Assembly: GCA_035363095.1 (NCBI GenBank)
Contig: DAOSEK010000014.1
Span: 1-24,890, forward strand
Reading direction: 5' to 3'
From: DAOSEK01 sp035363095
GTDB lineage: Archaea; Nanobdellota; Nanobdellia; Woesearchaeales; UBA119
Length of the DNA stretch: 24,890 bases
Under the pieces are notes generated by a model, which was not told where the DNA came from, did no database searches, and was given only the letters and a program-made list of their open reading frames with translations. Each line of letters opens with the position of its first letter. Within the stretch, counting starts at the first letter, position 1. Below, piece by piece: positions 15,987-24,041 of this stretch. The position numbers were made by a program, and so were the translations under genes.

Positions 15987-16094
15987 AAAAACCATAGCAT
16001 AAATACTTCAGGCATCTTGCGGATAGTTGTGGTTTATCGTTGCATGAATCCATCTCTTATTACTTTCACCAAATTACCAAAGTATGCAACATAA
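15987..16094 (+). repeat. Solo copy of the internal cassette
   Basis: Begins AAAACCATAGCATAAATAC, continues GCGGATAGTTGTGG, TTGCATGAATCCATCTC and ends ACCAAAGTATGCAAC. It matches the cassette of the 8676 copy (reversed) at most landmarks and is one of the best-preserved solo copies. It lies about 85 bases past the GlyRS stop. No module 1 or 3 flanks it. Confidence 0.75.
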
Positions 16095-16177
16095 GTATAA
16101 ATTTCACAAAAACTGTAAAAATTAAATCCTAACACTTAGAAATTCCCTTAAATATCTTCATTAGTTAGGAAACCCAT

Positions 16178-17689
16178 TTATTTAACCTTTATCTCATTAT
16201 CAAGTAAAGCTTCACATATTCCCTTAATATTCTTTAACGAAAATCTTTGCTGAAGCTTTGAATCCCTATCCCTTATAGTGATACAGCCATCTTCAAGTGT
16301 TTGGAAATCAACAGTAAGACAAAAAGGCGTGCCAATCTCATCTTGTCTTGCATATCTTTTGCCAATAGAGCCAGCTTCATCGTAAAAGACATTATGTTTT
16401 GCGTTCAAAGTATCATAAATCTCTCTTGAAAGCTTAATAAGCTTCTCATCCTTAATCAAAGGAAATACACCAAATTTAATTGGAGCAAGTTTAGAACTCA
16501 GATGTAAAACCACATTATCTCTTTCCAAATCATACTCATAAGCCTCAGATAGAATTGTAAGGATTGCTCTTTCAACACCAAACGAGGGTTCACTAGCAAC
16601 TAAAGGGATTACTTTTTCCTTTGTCTCCTCATCAAATATCTCAAATTTTGAATTTGACAACCTTGATTGTTGTTCCAAGTCAAAACTCCCCCTATCTGCA
16701 TTCCCACAAATCTCTTTCCAACCAAAAGAAAACCTATAATCTATATCGAAACAGGATTTTGCATAATGTGCAAGCTCCTCTTTTAAATGCTCCCTAATTC
16801 TTAAATTCTCTTTCTTTATTCCATACCTTATATACCACAAATAAACCTCATAAAGCCAATAAAGTTGCCAAGGATTACTTCTATTTAGTATCTCTTTTAA
16901 CTTTACATTTTTCTCTTTAGTTGATTTATTTTTATCATGAGTTTGCGCTTCTCTTGATAAAAAAAGCACCTCAAAATCCTTAATCCTATCAAAAAAAGGA
17001 CAATTATCTATTTTTTTAGGATGAACAAAAAATTCTATCTCTATTTGCTCTAACTCTCTTAATCTAAACAAGAAATTTCTTGGCGAAATCTCATTTCTAA
17101 AAGCTTTTCCAATCTGCGCAATACCAAAAGGAAGTTTAAGTCTTTGACTATCTAAAACATTTTTAAAATTAATAAAAATAGACTGAGCAGTTTCAGGTCT
17201 AAGATAAGAGATAACACCACTTTGACCAGCTCCAACATTTGTAGAAAACATAAGACTATAAGCAACAGCTTTTCCTAAACTCCCCTTACACTTTGGACAA
17301 ACTATCTTATCTTTTTTTATGATTTCATCCATCTCAGAAGGATTAAGTCCATCAGCATCAATTCCCAAAACCTCTTCAATAAGATTATCCGCTCTAAAAC
17401 TATTCTTACATTTATCACAACTAACCTGATAATCAAAAAAATTATCAACATGCCCAGATGCTTTCCAAACCTTTGGATGAGTAATAATAGAACCATCAAT
17501 ACCTGTCATAAACTCCTTTCTTCTAACCAAATCATTCCAATAATAATGCTTAATATTATTTTTAAGTTCAACTCCCAATGGTCCCAAATCAAAAAAACCT
17601 CCAAGACCGCCATAAATATCAGCAGTTGGAAAAACAAATCCCTTCTTCTTGCAAAAAGATGCAATATCATTAATTGAAATATTACTCAT
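16178..17689 (-). CDS. glyS: Glycyl-tRNA synthetase (archaeal/eukaryotic class II type)
   Basis: Charges tRNA-Gly. The protein has IYGGLGGFFDLGPLG at its start, a zinc-binding insertion with CDKC and CPKC pairs, RPETAQSIF, motif 2 in GKAFRNEISPRNFLFRLRE, GSFDLEQQS, and motif 3 in PSFGVERAIL, followed by the anticodon-binding domain (KYARQDEIGTP-like KRYARQDEIGTP). At about 503 residues it is on the short side for archaeal GlyRS. I start at the ATG at 17689 (MSNISINDIASFC), which has GGGTGA seven bases upstream and the usual N-terminal length; an in-frame ATG at 17704 has a TATA-like CTATATATTTT about 26 bases upstream and could be a leaderless start. The downstream spacer carries a solo repeat cassette. 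Confidence 0.96.
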   Translation of the reverse strand: MSNISINDIASFCKKKGFVFPTADIYGGLGGFFDLGPLGVELKNNIKHYYWNDLVRRKEFMTGIDGSIITHPKVWKASGHVDNFFDYQVSCDKCKNSFRADNLIEEVLGIDADGLNPSEMDEIIKKDKIVCPKCKGSLGKAVAYSLMFSTNVGAGQSGVISYLRPETAQSIFINFKNVLDSQRLKLPFGIAQIGKAFRNEISPRNFLFRLRELEQIEIEFFVHPKKIDNCPFFDRIKDFEVLFLSREAQTHDKNKSTKEKNVKLKEILNRSNPWQLYWLYEVYLWYIRYGIKKENLRIREHLKEELAHYAKSCFDIDYRFSFGWKEICGNADRGSFDLEQQSRLSNSKFEIFDEETKEKVIPLVASEPSFGVERAILTILSEAYEYDLERDNVVLHLSSKLAPIKFGVFPLIKDEKLIKLSREIYDTLNAKHNVFYDEAGSIGKRYARQDEIGTPFCLTVDFQTLEDGCITIRDRDSKLQQRFSLKNIKGICEALLDNEIKVK

Positions 17690-17798
17690 CTCAAATTCAC
17701 CCATATAAAAATACTATTCATAACAAAATATATAGATTATAAAAAAAAATTTAAAAACTTCGAAAATTTATAATCTTAAAAAGTATAAAAACTATTTA

Positions 17799-19040
17799 CT
17801 ATTTAGCTTTTCCTATTTTTAAAAGAGTTTCTATTTGTTCAGTATCTAGCTCAAGCTCTTTAATAAGTTCCTTTTTCATATAGTTTCCCTTAGGAGTTTG
17901 AGAAGAAAGCACAGCTGATAAATAAGGCAAAAAGTCATAAAGTGCTTCCTTACTTGAACAATGTACCCTTTTTGAAACATCCCAAGAAATCTCTTTTGAT
18001 TTCGCTCTTTTTTGTTTATAAATCCACATCTTAAGAATTCTACTTGAACGAACATAACTATTAAAACCAACATACTTTTCATCCTTTGAAAGAGCAATAC
18101 CAACACTTAACTCTGCAAAAACATAAACCAAAAACCTCCAATGTTGTCTTTTAATAATTCTTGAAGAAAAAATATTTGCCCTTGAAAGTGCATCATAGGC
18201 TCTATATAAATCTTTTAACTTTTTGTATTCAGTTGGAATATTTTCTTCAAGCCAAAGCAATATTTCATCATAATTCTCCGAAACAAAATCAAACGCTCCT
18301 TTAGCGATGTCAAAATTTGTTGTTTTAAAAACCTTAACTAACGCAGTAGATAAGTCCTCTTGAGAATTTCTTGTTGAAATGCTTTGTATAATATTAAGGT
18401 TAAGTTTTTCATTCATTGCACTTGCAATTTGAAGATCGTTTACTGCTGCCCTCACATCTCCATTTGCCTGTCTTGCTAAATAACTAAGCGCATCATCTTC
18501 ATAATCAATTGCCTCTTTTTCACAAATCCCTTTGAGTATTTTTTTAATGTCTGTATAATCAAGCCTTTGAAACTCAATTAGTACACACTTTTTTCTAAGA
18601 GTTGAAAGTTTTTGAGAAAATATATCATTCCCAACAATTATTACAGGAATAGATGATTTACCAACAATCGAAGCAAGATAAGGAATAGCACCTCTATCTT
18701 TTGTACCTGATATGCCATCAATTTCATCAATTAAAAGTAACCTTTTTTTAAAAAATAAAGAACCCTGATTCATCACACTACAAACCATCTTTGTAAGTGC
18801 ATCTTTATTTCTCATATCAGATGCATTAAGTTCAACAATATCATAGTTGTATTCCTTCCCAAAAGCATAAACAAAAGAGGTCTTCCCGCTTCCACTTGGA
18901 CCATAAAGCATAATAGTCTTTTTTCCTTTTTTAAATGATTCAAGTTCTCTTAGAGCTGAATTTATTGCCAAATCTTGACCAACTACCTCCTTAACAGTAC
19001 TTGGCAAATACTTTACCACAAAACTTTCCCCACTCTCCAT
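17799..19040 (-). CDS. rfcL: Replication factor C large subunit
   Basis: Large subunit of the clamp loader that opens PCNA around DNA. The 413 residues start with the RFC signature VVKYLPSTVKEVVGQD, then Walker A GPSGSGKT (47-54), ELNASDMRN, Walker B LLLIDEIDGI (D105, E106), sensor 1 VGND (N138) and sensor 2 ANGDVRAAVNDLQ, followed by the helical collar. It is shorter than most archaeal RFC-L proteins, and the usual C-terminal lysine-rich tail with a PCNA-binding box is not present; the end is KIGKAK. The ATG lacks a Shine-Dalgarno; TTAAATAAAAG lies about 27 bases upstream. No small subunit gene is in this window. Confidence 0.95.
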   Translation of the reverse strand: MESGESFVVKYLPSTVKEVVGQDLAINSALRELESFKKGKKTIMLYGPSGSGKTSFVYAFGKEYNYDIVELNASDMRNKDALTKMVCSVMNQGSLFFKKRLLLIDEIDGISGTKDRGAIPYLASIVGKSSIPVIIVGNDIFSQKLSTLRKKCVLIEFQRLDYTDIKKILKGICEKEAIDYEDDALSYLARQANGDVRAAVNDLQIASAMNEKLNLNIIQSISTRNSQEDLSTALVKVFKTTNFDIAKGAFDFVSENYDEILLWLEENIPTEYKKLKDLYRAYDALSRANIFSSRIIKRQHWRFLVYVFAELSVGIALSKDEKYVGFNSYVRSSRILKMWIYKQKRAKSKEISWDVSKRVHCSSKEALYDFLPYLSAVLSSQTPKGNYMKKELIKELELDTEQIETLLKIGKAK

Positions 19041-19116
19041 AGAAATTAGTTCATATCCTTTTATTTAATAAACTTTCTGATGTTTAAACCACTTGAACTA
19101 AACAGCAAAAAAGAAG

Positions 19117-19608
19117 TTACTCACCACTTGTAATCTCAATTGTATCCTTATCAATCTGAACAACTAGCCCTCTATTTTTCATCCTATTTAAAGCAAAATC
19201 AAGAGCTTCTTGAGAATATGTTGTATCATTTAGCTGATCCTTAATAAAAGTTATATTAATAACCCTACCATATTCCTGCCCTAAATCTAAAATTGCCTTA
19301 ATAAGCTGGCTTATTTCATGATGATTTGGAATAATATGCTCTATTTTTTTAGGATTTGTTGTTTTTTTCTTAACTGAAGAGAAACCCTTTTTTAAACCTG
19401 ATTTTGAATTTGCACTTTTTGCATTAGAAACAGCAGATTTTTTAGATAAAGTCTTATGCTTAGCCTCTTTTTTCAAGGGCTTTCTCACCTTAGGAGGTCC
19501 TTTTTTTCTATTTTTAACCCCTATTTTCACAGTTTTCTTTAACGGTTTTTTGGGTTTCATACATAGCCTTTTGGCAATAATCATTAATAAATGTTTTGGA
19601 ACATTCAC
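19117..19608 (-). CDS. Basic protein with a predicted C-terminal winged-helix-like domain
   Basis: Unrecognised. The first 90 residues are extremely lysine-rich and low in complexity (KPKKPLKKTVK, VRKPLKKEAKHK). The last 70 look like a small folded domain: helix ISQLIKAILDLGQEYG, then FIKDQLND, a helix SQEALDFALNRMKNRGLV and a strand pair VVQIDKDTIEIT, a pattern consistent with a winged helix. A nucleic-acid-binding role is inferred. The frame opens with a GTG at 19608 overlapping GAGGTG; ATGs at 19584 and 19560 are alternatives, so the start is uncertain. It lies 76 bases upstream of rfcL on the same strand and shares a promoter region with the gene at 19656. Confidence 0.6.
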   Translation of the reverse strand: MNVPKHLLMIIAKRLCMKPKKPLKKTVKIGVKNRKKGPPKVRKPLKKEAKHKTLSKKSAVSNAKSANSKSGLKKGFSSVKKKTTNPKKIEHIIPNHHEISQLIKAILDLGQEYGRVINITFIKDQLNDTTYSQEALDFALNRMKNRGLVVQIDKDTIEITSGE

Positions 19609-19625
19609 CTCAGAAAGCCAAAGCT

Positions 19626-19635
19626 TTATTAATAA
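19626..19635. promoter_or_regulatory. Palindromic TATA box serving two divergent genes
   Basis: TTATTAATAA is a perfect palindrome. It is centred 25-26 bases upstream of the ATG at 19656 on the plus strand and 22-23 bases upstream of the GTG at 19608 on the minus strand. Both genes lack a usable Shine-Dalgarno at a proper distance. A single symmetric site firing both ways is the simplest reading. Confidence 0.45.
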
Positions 19636-19655
19636 TTAAGAAAACATCAAAAAAC

Positions 19656-20153
19656 ATGAATCTTAAAGAAAAATATGAACTAATTACTCAAAGTGAGCCT
19701 TACAAAACGTTTTCAAAATCATGTAAAAACGCTTTTTTAAACTATGTATTTTGGATAGAACTTACAAATCTCGAAGAAGAAACAATAATTGAGTTTGGGT
19801 TTTTTAATCCAAAAAGCTCAAAAATTAAGGTTTTCTACATAAAAAATAGCGTTGTTTATGAAAAAGAAGAATCGGCACCTCTTTCAACTGAGAACATAAA
19901 GCCCCTTTCAATAGAGTCATTATCTTCAAAAACCTCTCATATTCAAAATATTTCAAACAACTACATCTCAGAAAACCTAAAAATTGATAGCCTTAAAACA
20001 ATGTACCTTTTAGCAACAGATTTAAATGATAACCCAGTTTGGAAGATTACAGCAATCACTAAATCCTTCAAAACAATTCTAATTAATGCCTCCTTAGAAG
20101 GAAAAGATTTATCACATTCAGAGATAGAGTTATTTAGATTTGATGACCACTAA
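19656..20153 (+). CDS. Hypothetical protein, 165 residues
   Basis: Unrecognised soluble protein. The frame opens upstream with TTG at 19596, but I start at the ATG at 19656 because of the palindromic TATA box about 25 bases before it. The N-terminal third alternates helix and strand (NLKEKYELITQSEPY, LNYVFWIELTN, IIEFGFFNPKSSKIKVFYI); a polar, serine-rich linker follows; the last 45 residues (MYLLATDLNDNPVWKITAIT, LINASLEGKDL) resemble a beta-rich domain of the PepSY sort, though weakly. No signal peptide or membrane segment. It is convergent with the Hel308-like gene, 31 bases away. Confidence 0.65.
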   Translation: MNLKEKYELITQSEPYKTFSKSCKNAFLNYVFWIELTNLEEETIIEFGFFNPKSSKIKVFYIKNSVVYEKEESAPLSTENIKPLSIESLSSKTSHIQNISNNYISENLKIDSLKTMYLLATDLNDNPVWKITAITKSFKTILINASLEGKDLSHSEIELFRFDDH

Positions 20154-20184
20154 AAATCTCACACTAAAATATTTTGTAATTTTT

Positions 20185-22002
20185 TTAAGAAAAATCCAAA
20201 AGATTAAACTGCCTTGAACTATTCTTTCTTCTTATTTTTATAATATCATTCTCTTTTTCATCAGGTCCAATCTTGTTTAGAACACTATCGTCATCTAAAG
20301 AGTTAAACTTCTTATCATTATTTCCCTGATTAGTCCCTTTACCTTCGTAATAACTTTCTCCCCTAACTTGTTTAAGAACTGTTTTTGCAACACTTTCCCC
20401 AAGGACTAAAGAAAGCCTCGCAAGCCCTGCTTTAGAAATATCATTTATAGTTTTAATGCCCATACCATACAAAGCCCTTGCCCTGCTTTTACCAATATTC
20501 TTAACTTTAAGCAAAGGAATTAATTCTTCCTTTGCCCCGTATTTTAGCCTCATCCTTAACTTTGAAATCTCACTAATTGCCTTATGGTATCCAACAATCC
20601 TTGCAAACTCCAAAGAACAATACAAAAGCCAATCGCAAATCTCTATCTTAGACCTTAAAATCCCTGGAACAAGATTATATGTTTCTAAAATAAAATCCTC
20701 ATCCTTCTCTTCAATCCAATCAGTTATCGCAAGTGCAGTTTTTATACTCTCAAGATACTCATTATATTCTAAATCATAATATGATGGCTCCTTTTCCAAA
20801 AAGAGCCGTTCATTTTTAATATAAAAATCCTCTAAATCTTCAATTTCAGCACTTCTAACACTCAAAAGAGGTCTTATTTCAAGTGTGTGACATATAAGAT
20901 GGACCATTCCAAAAGGATTAAAATTATCATCTGACTTTGCTCTCAAAAGCCCTAAAACAACATGATTAGCAGTATAAGGATCAATGTACGTTTCAGCAAC
21001 TCTTCTTCCAAGAATTGTCGCAACAAATGTTTTATTCAACCCAATAGAGCCACTAGGCCCCCGTTGAACTCCTCCTTTACTTAAACAATCAGCACTAACA
21101 AAAATCTCTTTTTCATCAAATTCTTTATCTCGTTTAATTAAATTATCCTCACTAATAGAAACATTCACTTTTTGCTCAACCTTTACCTCTTTAATCATCC
21201 CCCAATTCTCCAAGAGTTCTAAAGTCTTTTCTAAAATAATCTCAATCTTATCAAGGTCCCTAAATTGAAAAGCCCAAAAAGTCTTTGAGAAAAAATTCAT
21301 AAGCTCATTCCTTGAACGTGCATGCCCTAAAACAATCATAGAAAGTACATAGGTTCTTAACACCGGTTCAACAGCAAGCTTTGAATAAATCTCTTCAGGC
21401 TCTCCATTTAAGTATCTCTTTAAAATATCTTTTCTTGATTTATCATTTGCAACAACACAAACTGATTCTCCAAAACTATCATACTTTGGCCTACCAGCTC
21501 TCCCTGCTTGCTGGAGGTATTCAAGTACTGGAATAAAGGATAAACCCCTTTTTGAGTGTCTTAAAAGGTCCCTAATGATAACCCTGAATGCAGGAAGGTC
21601 AAGCCCCGCAGCAAGTGTAGGAGTTGAACAAATCACCTTAATTAATCCCTTTTTAAAATTCTCCTCAATAATATTTCTTTGCTCTGAAACTAGCCCTGAA
21701 TGATGAAACGCAACACCATTCTTAACACACTCAGAAAGCTTCAAACACTGAACAGTAGGTCTTGAAAGTGAATGCAAAATTTCAACTGATATTCTTAAAA
21801 GTGCTTCCTTTTCATCTCTTTTAGGCTTACAAACCCTTAAAATCTCCTGGGCAGAGCTCTCAGCCCTGTTTTTCGTATTAACAAAAATCAAAGCCTGTTT
21901 TCCAATTGCGAGCGTATCAGCTACAAGATTGATATAATCCTTATCATCAATAGGATTTAACTCCTTAACCTCTACACATCGTTTCCTTTTTTTTTCTTTC
22001 AT
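20185..22002 (-). CDS. Hel308/Ski2-type helicase lacking its N-terminal RecA domain
   Basis: The 605 residues match Hel308 from about its residue 210 onward: motif IV ALIFVNTKNRAE (38-48), FHHSGLV, motif V STPTLAAGLDLPAFR (126-140), motif VI QQAGRAGR (164-171), then the winged helix, the ratchet domain (KTALAITDWIEEKDEDFI) and the C-terminal helix-hairpin-helix (LKVKNIGKSRARALYGMGI). The first RecA domain, with Walker A, DExH and motif III, is entirely absent, and the spacer upstream (22003-22141) does not encode it. An AT-rich TATA-like stretch precedes the ATG, so this half may be expressed as a separate subunit. There is an insertion of about 40 residues after the winged helix (around residues 270-312). 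The C-terminus RQFNLLDFS resembles a PCNA-binding box (Q-x2-L-x2-F). Hel308 normally acts at stalled replication forks. Confidence 0.85.
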   Translation of the reverse strand: MKEKKRKRCVEVKELNPIDDKDYINLVADTLAIGKQALIFVNTKNRAESSAQEILRVCKPKRDEKEALLRISVEILHSLSRPTVQCLKLSECVKNGVAFHHSGLVSEQRNIIEENFKKGLIKVICSTPTLAAGLDLPAFRVIIRDLLRHSKRGLSFIPVLEYLQQAGRAGRPKYDSFGESVCVVANDKSRKDILKRYLNGEPEEIYSKLAVEPVLRTYVLSMIVLGHARSRNELMNFFSKTFWAFQFRDLDKIEIILEKTLELLENWGMIKEVKVEQKVNVSISEDNLIKRDKEFDEKEIFVSADCLSKGGVQRGPSGSIGLNKTFVATILGRRVAETYIDPYTANHVVLGLLRAKSDDNFNPFGMVHLICHTLEIRPLLSVRSAEIEDLEDFYIKNERLFLEKEPSYYDLEYNEYLESIKTALAITDWIEEKDEDFILETYNLVPGILRSKIEICDWLLYCSLEFARIVGYHKAISEISKLRMRLKYGAKEELIPLLKVKNIGKSRARALYGMGIKTINDISKAGLARLSLVLGESVAKTVLKQVRGESYYEGKGTNQGNNDKKFNSLDDDSVLNKIGPDEKENDIIKIRRKNSSRQFNLLDFS

Positions 22003-22141
22003 CTTACAAAAATAACAATATTTTTTCCATTATTTAAATATATTAACCTAATATTTATTGCACATTTAACAGACATCCTTATTAAATAAATACCCCTATA
22101 ATAAAAAGCTTTATAATTTTAATCCAAAACCAAAGTCTATA

Positions 22142-23359
22142 ATGAATAAAGATACCAACAATCTAGAAGAATGTACCCCTTTAAAAAACTATTCTGATAA
22201 CATAAAAACCAACTTTCATAACGACTGCTATGTAATAAGATATAGTGAAATTGCACTAAAAGGCAGAAATAGAGATTATTTTGAGAACTTATTAGTCAAA
22301 AGGATAAAAGAATCTCTTAACTACAACAACATAAAATTCTCAAAAATTATAAGAATATATGGAAAAATAATACTTTACACTACTTTTGATTCTTCAAACG
22401 CTTTAAAAAATGTATTGGGAATCAGCTCATTTTCAAAAGCCATCTCAACTAAAAGTGATATTGAAATAATAAAATCAAAATCCCTTGAAATCTTTTCAAA
22501 AATTCATAACGTACAAAAAAAAACATTCAAGGTTTCAACCTCAAGATTTGAAAAGGCATTCCCATTAAAAAGTCCCGAGATATCCAAACTAGTTGGCCAA
22601 GCCATATTTGAAAGATTTAATGGAATAAAAGTTGATTTAAAAAATCCGCAAATTACACTTAATCTAGAAATAGGAAACACCCAAACCTTTTATTCAACAG
22701 AGAAAATAAAAGGTCCTAATGGTCTTCCAGTAGGATGCTCAGGAAACGCATTAGTCCTGTTCTCAGGTGGGATTGATAGTCCAGTATCAGCGTATCTTGC
22801 AATGAAAAGAGGATGTGCTGTTAAATTAATACACTTCTACAACGAAGAGTCACAAAAAATGAAGTATCCTGCAAAAATAATTGCATTACACAACACTCTA
22901 AAAAAATTTGACCCCAGAATCAAACTTGAACTAATACCTTTTTTTGATGTAGAAAGAGAAATAATCCAAAAAGTTCCGGCAAAATACAGGATAATAATAC
23001 TTCGGAGGATGTTTCTGCGTTACATTGATCAATTCTTTAAACTAAAAGCGTGTATAATTACAGGAGATAATCTAGCCCAAGTTGCTTCTCAAACACTTGA
23101 TAATCTAACAATGGTTTCAAGCATAACAAAAAAACTTATACTAAGACCCTTAATATGTTATGATAAAGATGAGATAGTTAATCTTTCTAAACAAATAGGG
23201 ACATTTGAAGAATCAATAAAACCATACAATGATTGCTGTAGCCTTTTAGTGTCAAACAGCCCTGAAACCCATGCTAAAATAGAAGAAATAGAGCAAATTG
23301 AAAAAGACTTTGATTTCCAAACCCTAAAAAAAGCAAAAGAAAATGCCCAAGAATTTTAA
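22142..23359 (+). CDS. thiI: tRNA 4-thiouridine synthetase ThiI (no rhodanese domain)
   Basis: Adenylates U8 of tRNA for conversion to 4-thiouridine. The 405 residues comprise an N-terminal ferredoxin-like domain (YSEIALKGRNR), a THUMP domain (VGQAIFERFNGIKVDLKNPQITL) and a PP-loop ATPase domain with SGGIDSP (208-214), GDNLAQVASQTLDNL and a closing YNDCCSLL. The C-terminal rhodanese domain found in enterobacterial ThiI is absent, as usual in archaea. CTTTATAATTTT lies about 29 bases before the ATG. It diverges from the Hel308-like gene and converges on the CRM-domain gene. Confidence 0.95.
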   Translation: MNKDTNNLEECTPLKNYSDNIKTNFHNDCYVIRYSEIALKGRNRDYFENLLVKRIKESLNYNNIKFSKIIRIYGKIILYTTFDSSNALKNVLGISSFSKAISTKSDIEIIKSKSLEIFSKIHNVQKKTFKVSTSRFEKAFPLKSPEISKLVGQAIFERFNGIKVDLKNPQITLNLEIGNTQTFYSTEKIKGPNGLPVGCSGNALVLFSGGIDSPVSAYLAMKRGCAVKLIHFYNEESQKMKYPAKIIALHNTLKKFDPRIKLELIPFFDVEREIIQKVPAKYRIIILRRMFLRYIDQFFKLKACIITGDNLAQVASQTLDNLTMVSSITKKLILRPLICYDKDEIVNLSKQIGTFEESIKPYNDCCSLLVSNSPETHAKIEEIEQIEKDFDFQTLKKAKENAQEF

Positions 23360-23435
23360 TCAATCTGAAATCTCCTTATTTTTCAAAAAAACTACAAGAA
23401 AAAATAAATTATTTATAACACACGTTAATTTTTCT

Positions 23436-23705
23436 CTAAATCTTTTTTTTATATAAAGAAAAGCTATTACCTATTACCTGAATGACAATTGAATCTGTCT
23501 TTTGTGATATAATTCTTGCAATCTCATTTAAAGCTTCCTTTGAATCAATAGGAAAGGACTTAAGCAATCTGATCTTAACAATCCTATTCTTCTTTAAAGC
23601 ATTTCTAATCTCAACTATAAGATTGTCTGATAAACCCTTCTTTCCAATCCTCACATTTGGCTTTAATTCCGTGGCAAGTTTTTTTAACTCATTAATATTT
23701 TTCAT
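23436..23705 (-). CDS. YhbY/CRM-domain RNA-binding protein
   Basis: A single CRM domain of 89 residues: LKKLATELKPNVRIGKKGLSDNLI (read as two parts) carries the GxxG loop IGKKG, followed by EIRNALKKNRIVKIRLL and a C-terminal strand IVIQVIGNSFSLY. CRM proteins bind RNA and in bacteria and archaea are linked to pre-ribosome maturation. TATTTAAAAA sits about 27 bases before the ATG, so it has its own leaderless promoter. The 76-base spacer to ThiI is AT-rich with a T8 run and nothing else. Confidence 0.9.
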   Translation of the reverse strand: MKNINELKKLATELKPNVRIGKKGLSDNLIVEIRNALKKNRIVKIRLLKSFPIDSKEALNEIARIISQKTDSIVIQVIGNSFSLYKKKI

Positions 23706-23767
23706 CTAAAAAAGAAATAACACTACTATTTTTAAATATAGGTTTTTTTTATATATCTCTTGTTTTA

Positions 23768-24027
23768 TTAATAGAAAAGCATACCTCGAGTTTCAACACG
23801 AGGACTCGGTACGCTTTTTTGTAATAAAAAACCTCTGCATAAATTCCGAGGTACCTCATGAATCGTCGAAGTTAATCCTTGCATGAATCCGTCCATTCTT
23901 ACTTTGGCTTGAAAAATCACAGTATGCAAAATGAGCGAGGATTTCATGAAATCAACAACCTCGCTTTAATACAGGCATGCTTTTATATTACCAACATACC
24001 TCGCTCTTTAGGGTGAAGTTGTTGATT
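23768..24027 (-). repeat. Full-length copy D of the modular intergenic repeat (260 bp, inverted)
   Basis: The reverse complement aligns with the 8676 copy from end to end: module 1 with GAAGTTGTTGATT at its outer end, the middle cassette with TTGCATGAATCCGTCC and CTTACTTTGGCTTGAAA, and module 3 with the CCTCGTGTTGAAACTCGAGG hairpin and AAAAGCATAC edge. Length differs by one base. It fills the spacer between the UMP kinase stop (14 bases from its module 1 end) and the start of the CRM gene, the only long gene-free stretch here. Confidence 0.9.
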
Positions 24028-24041
24028 TTTTATAGTATATT

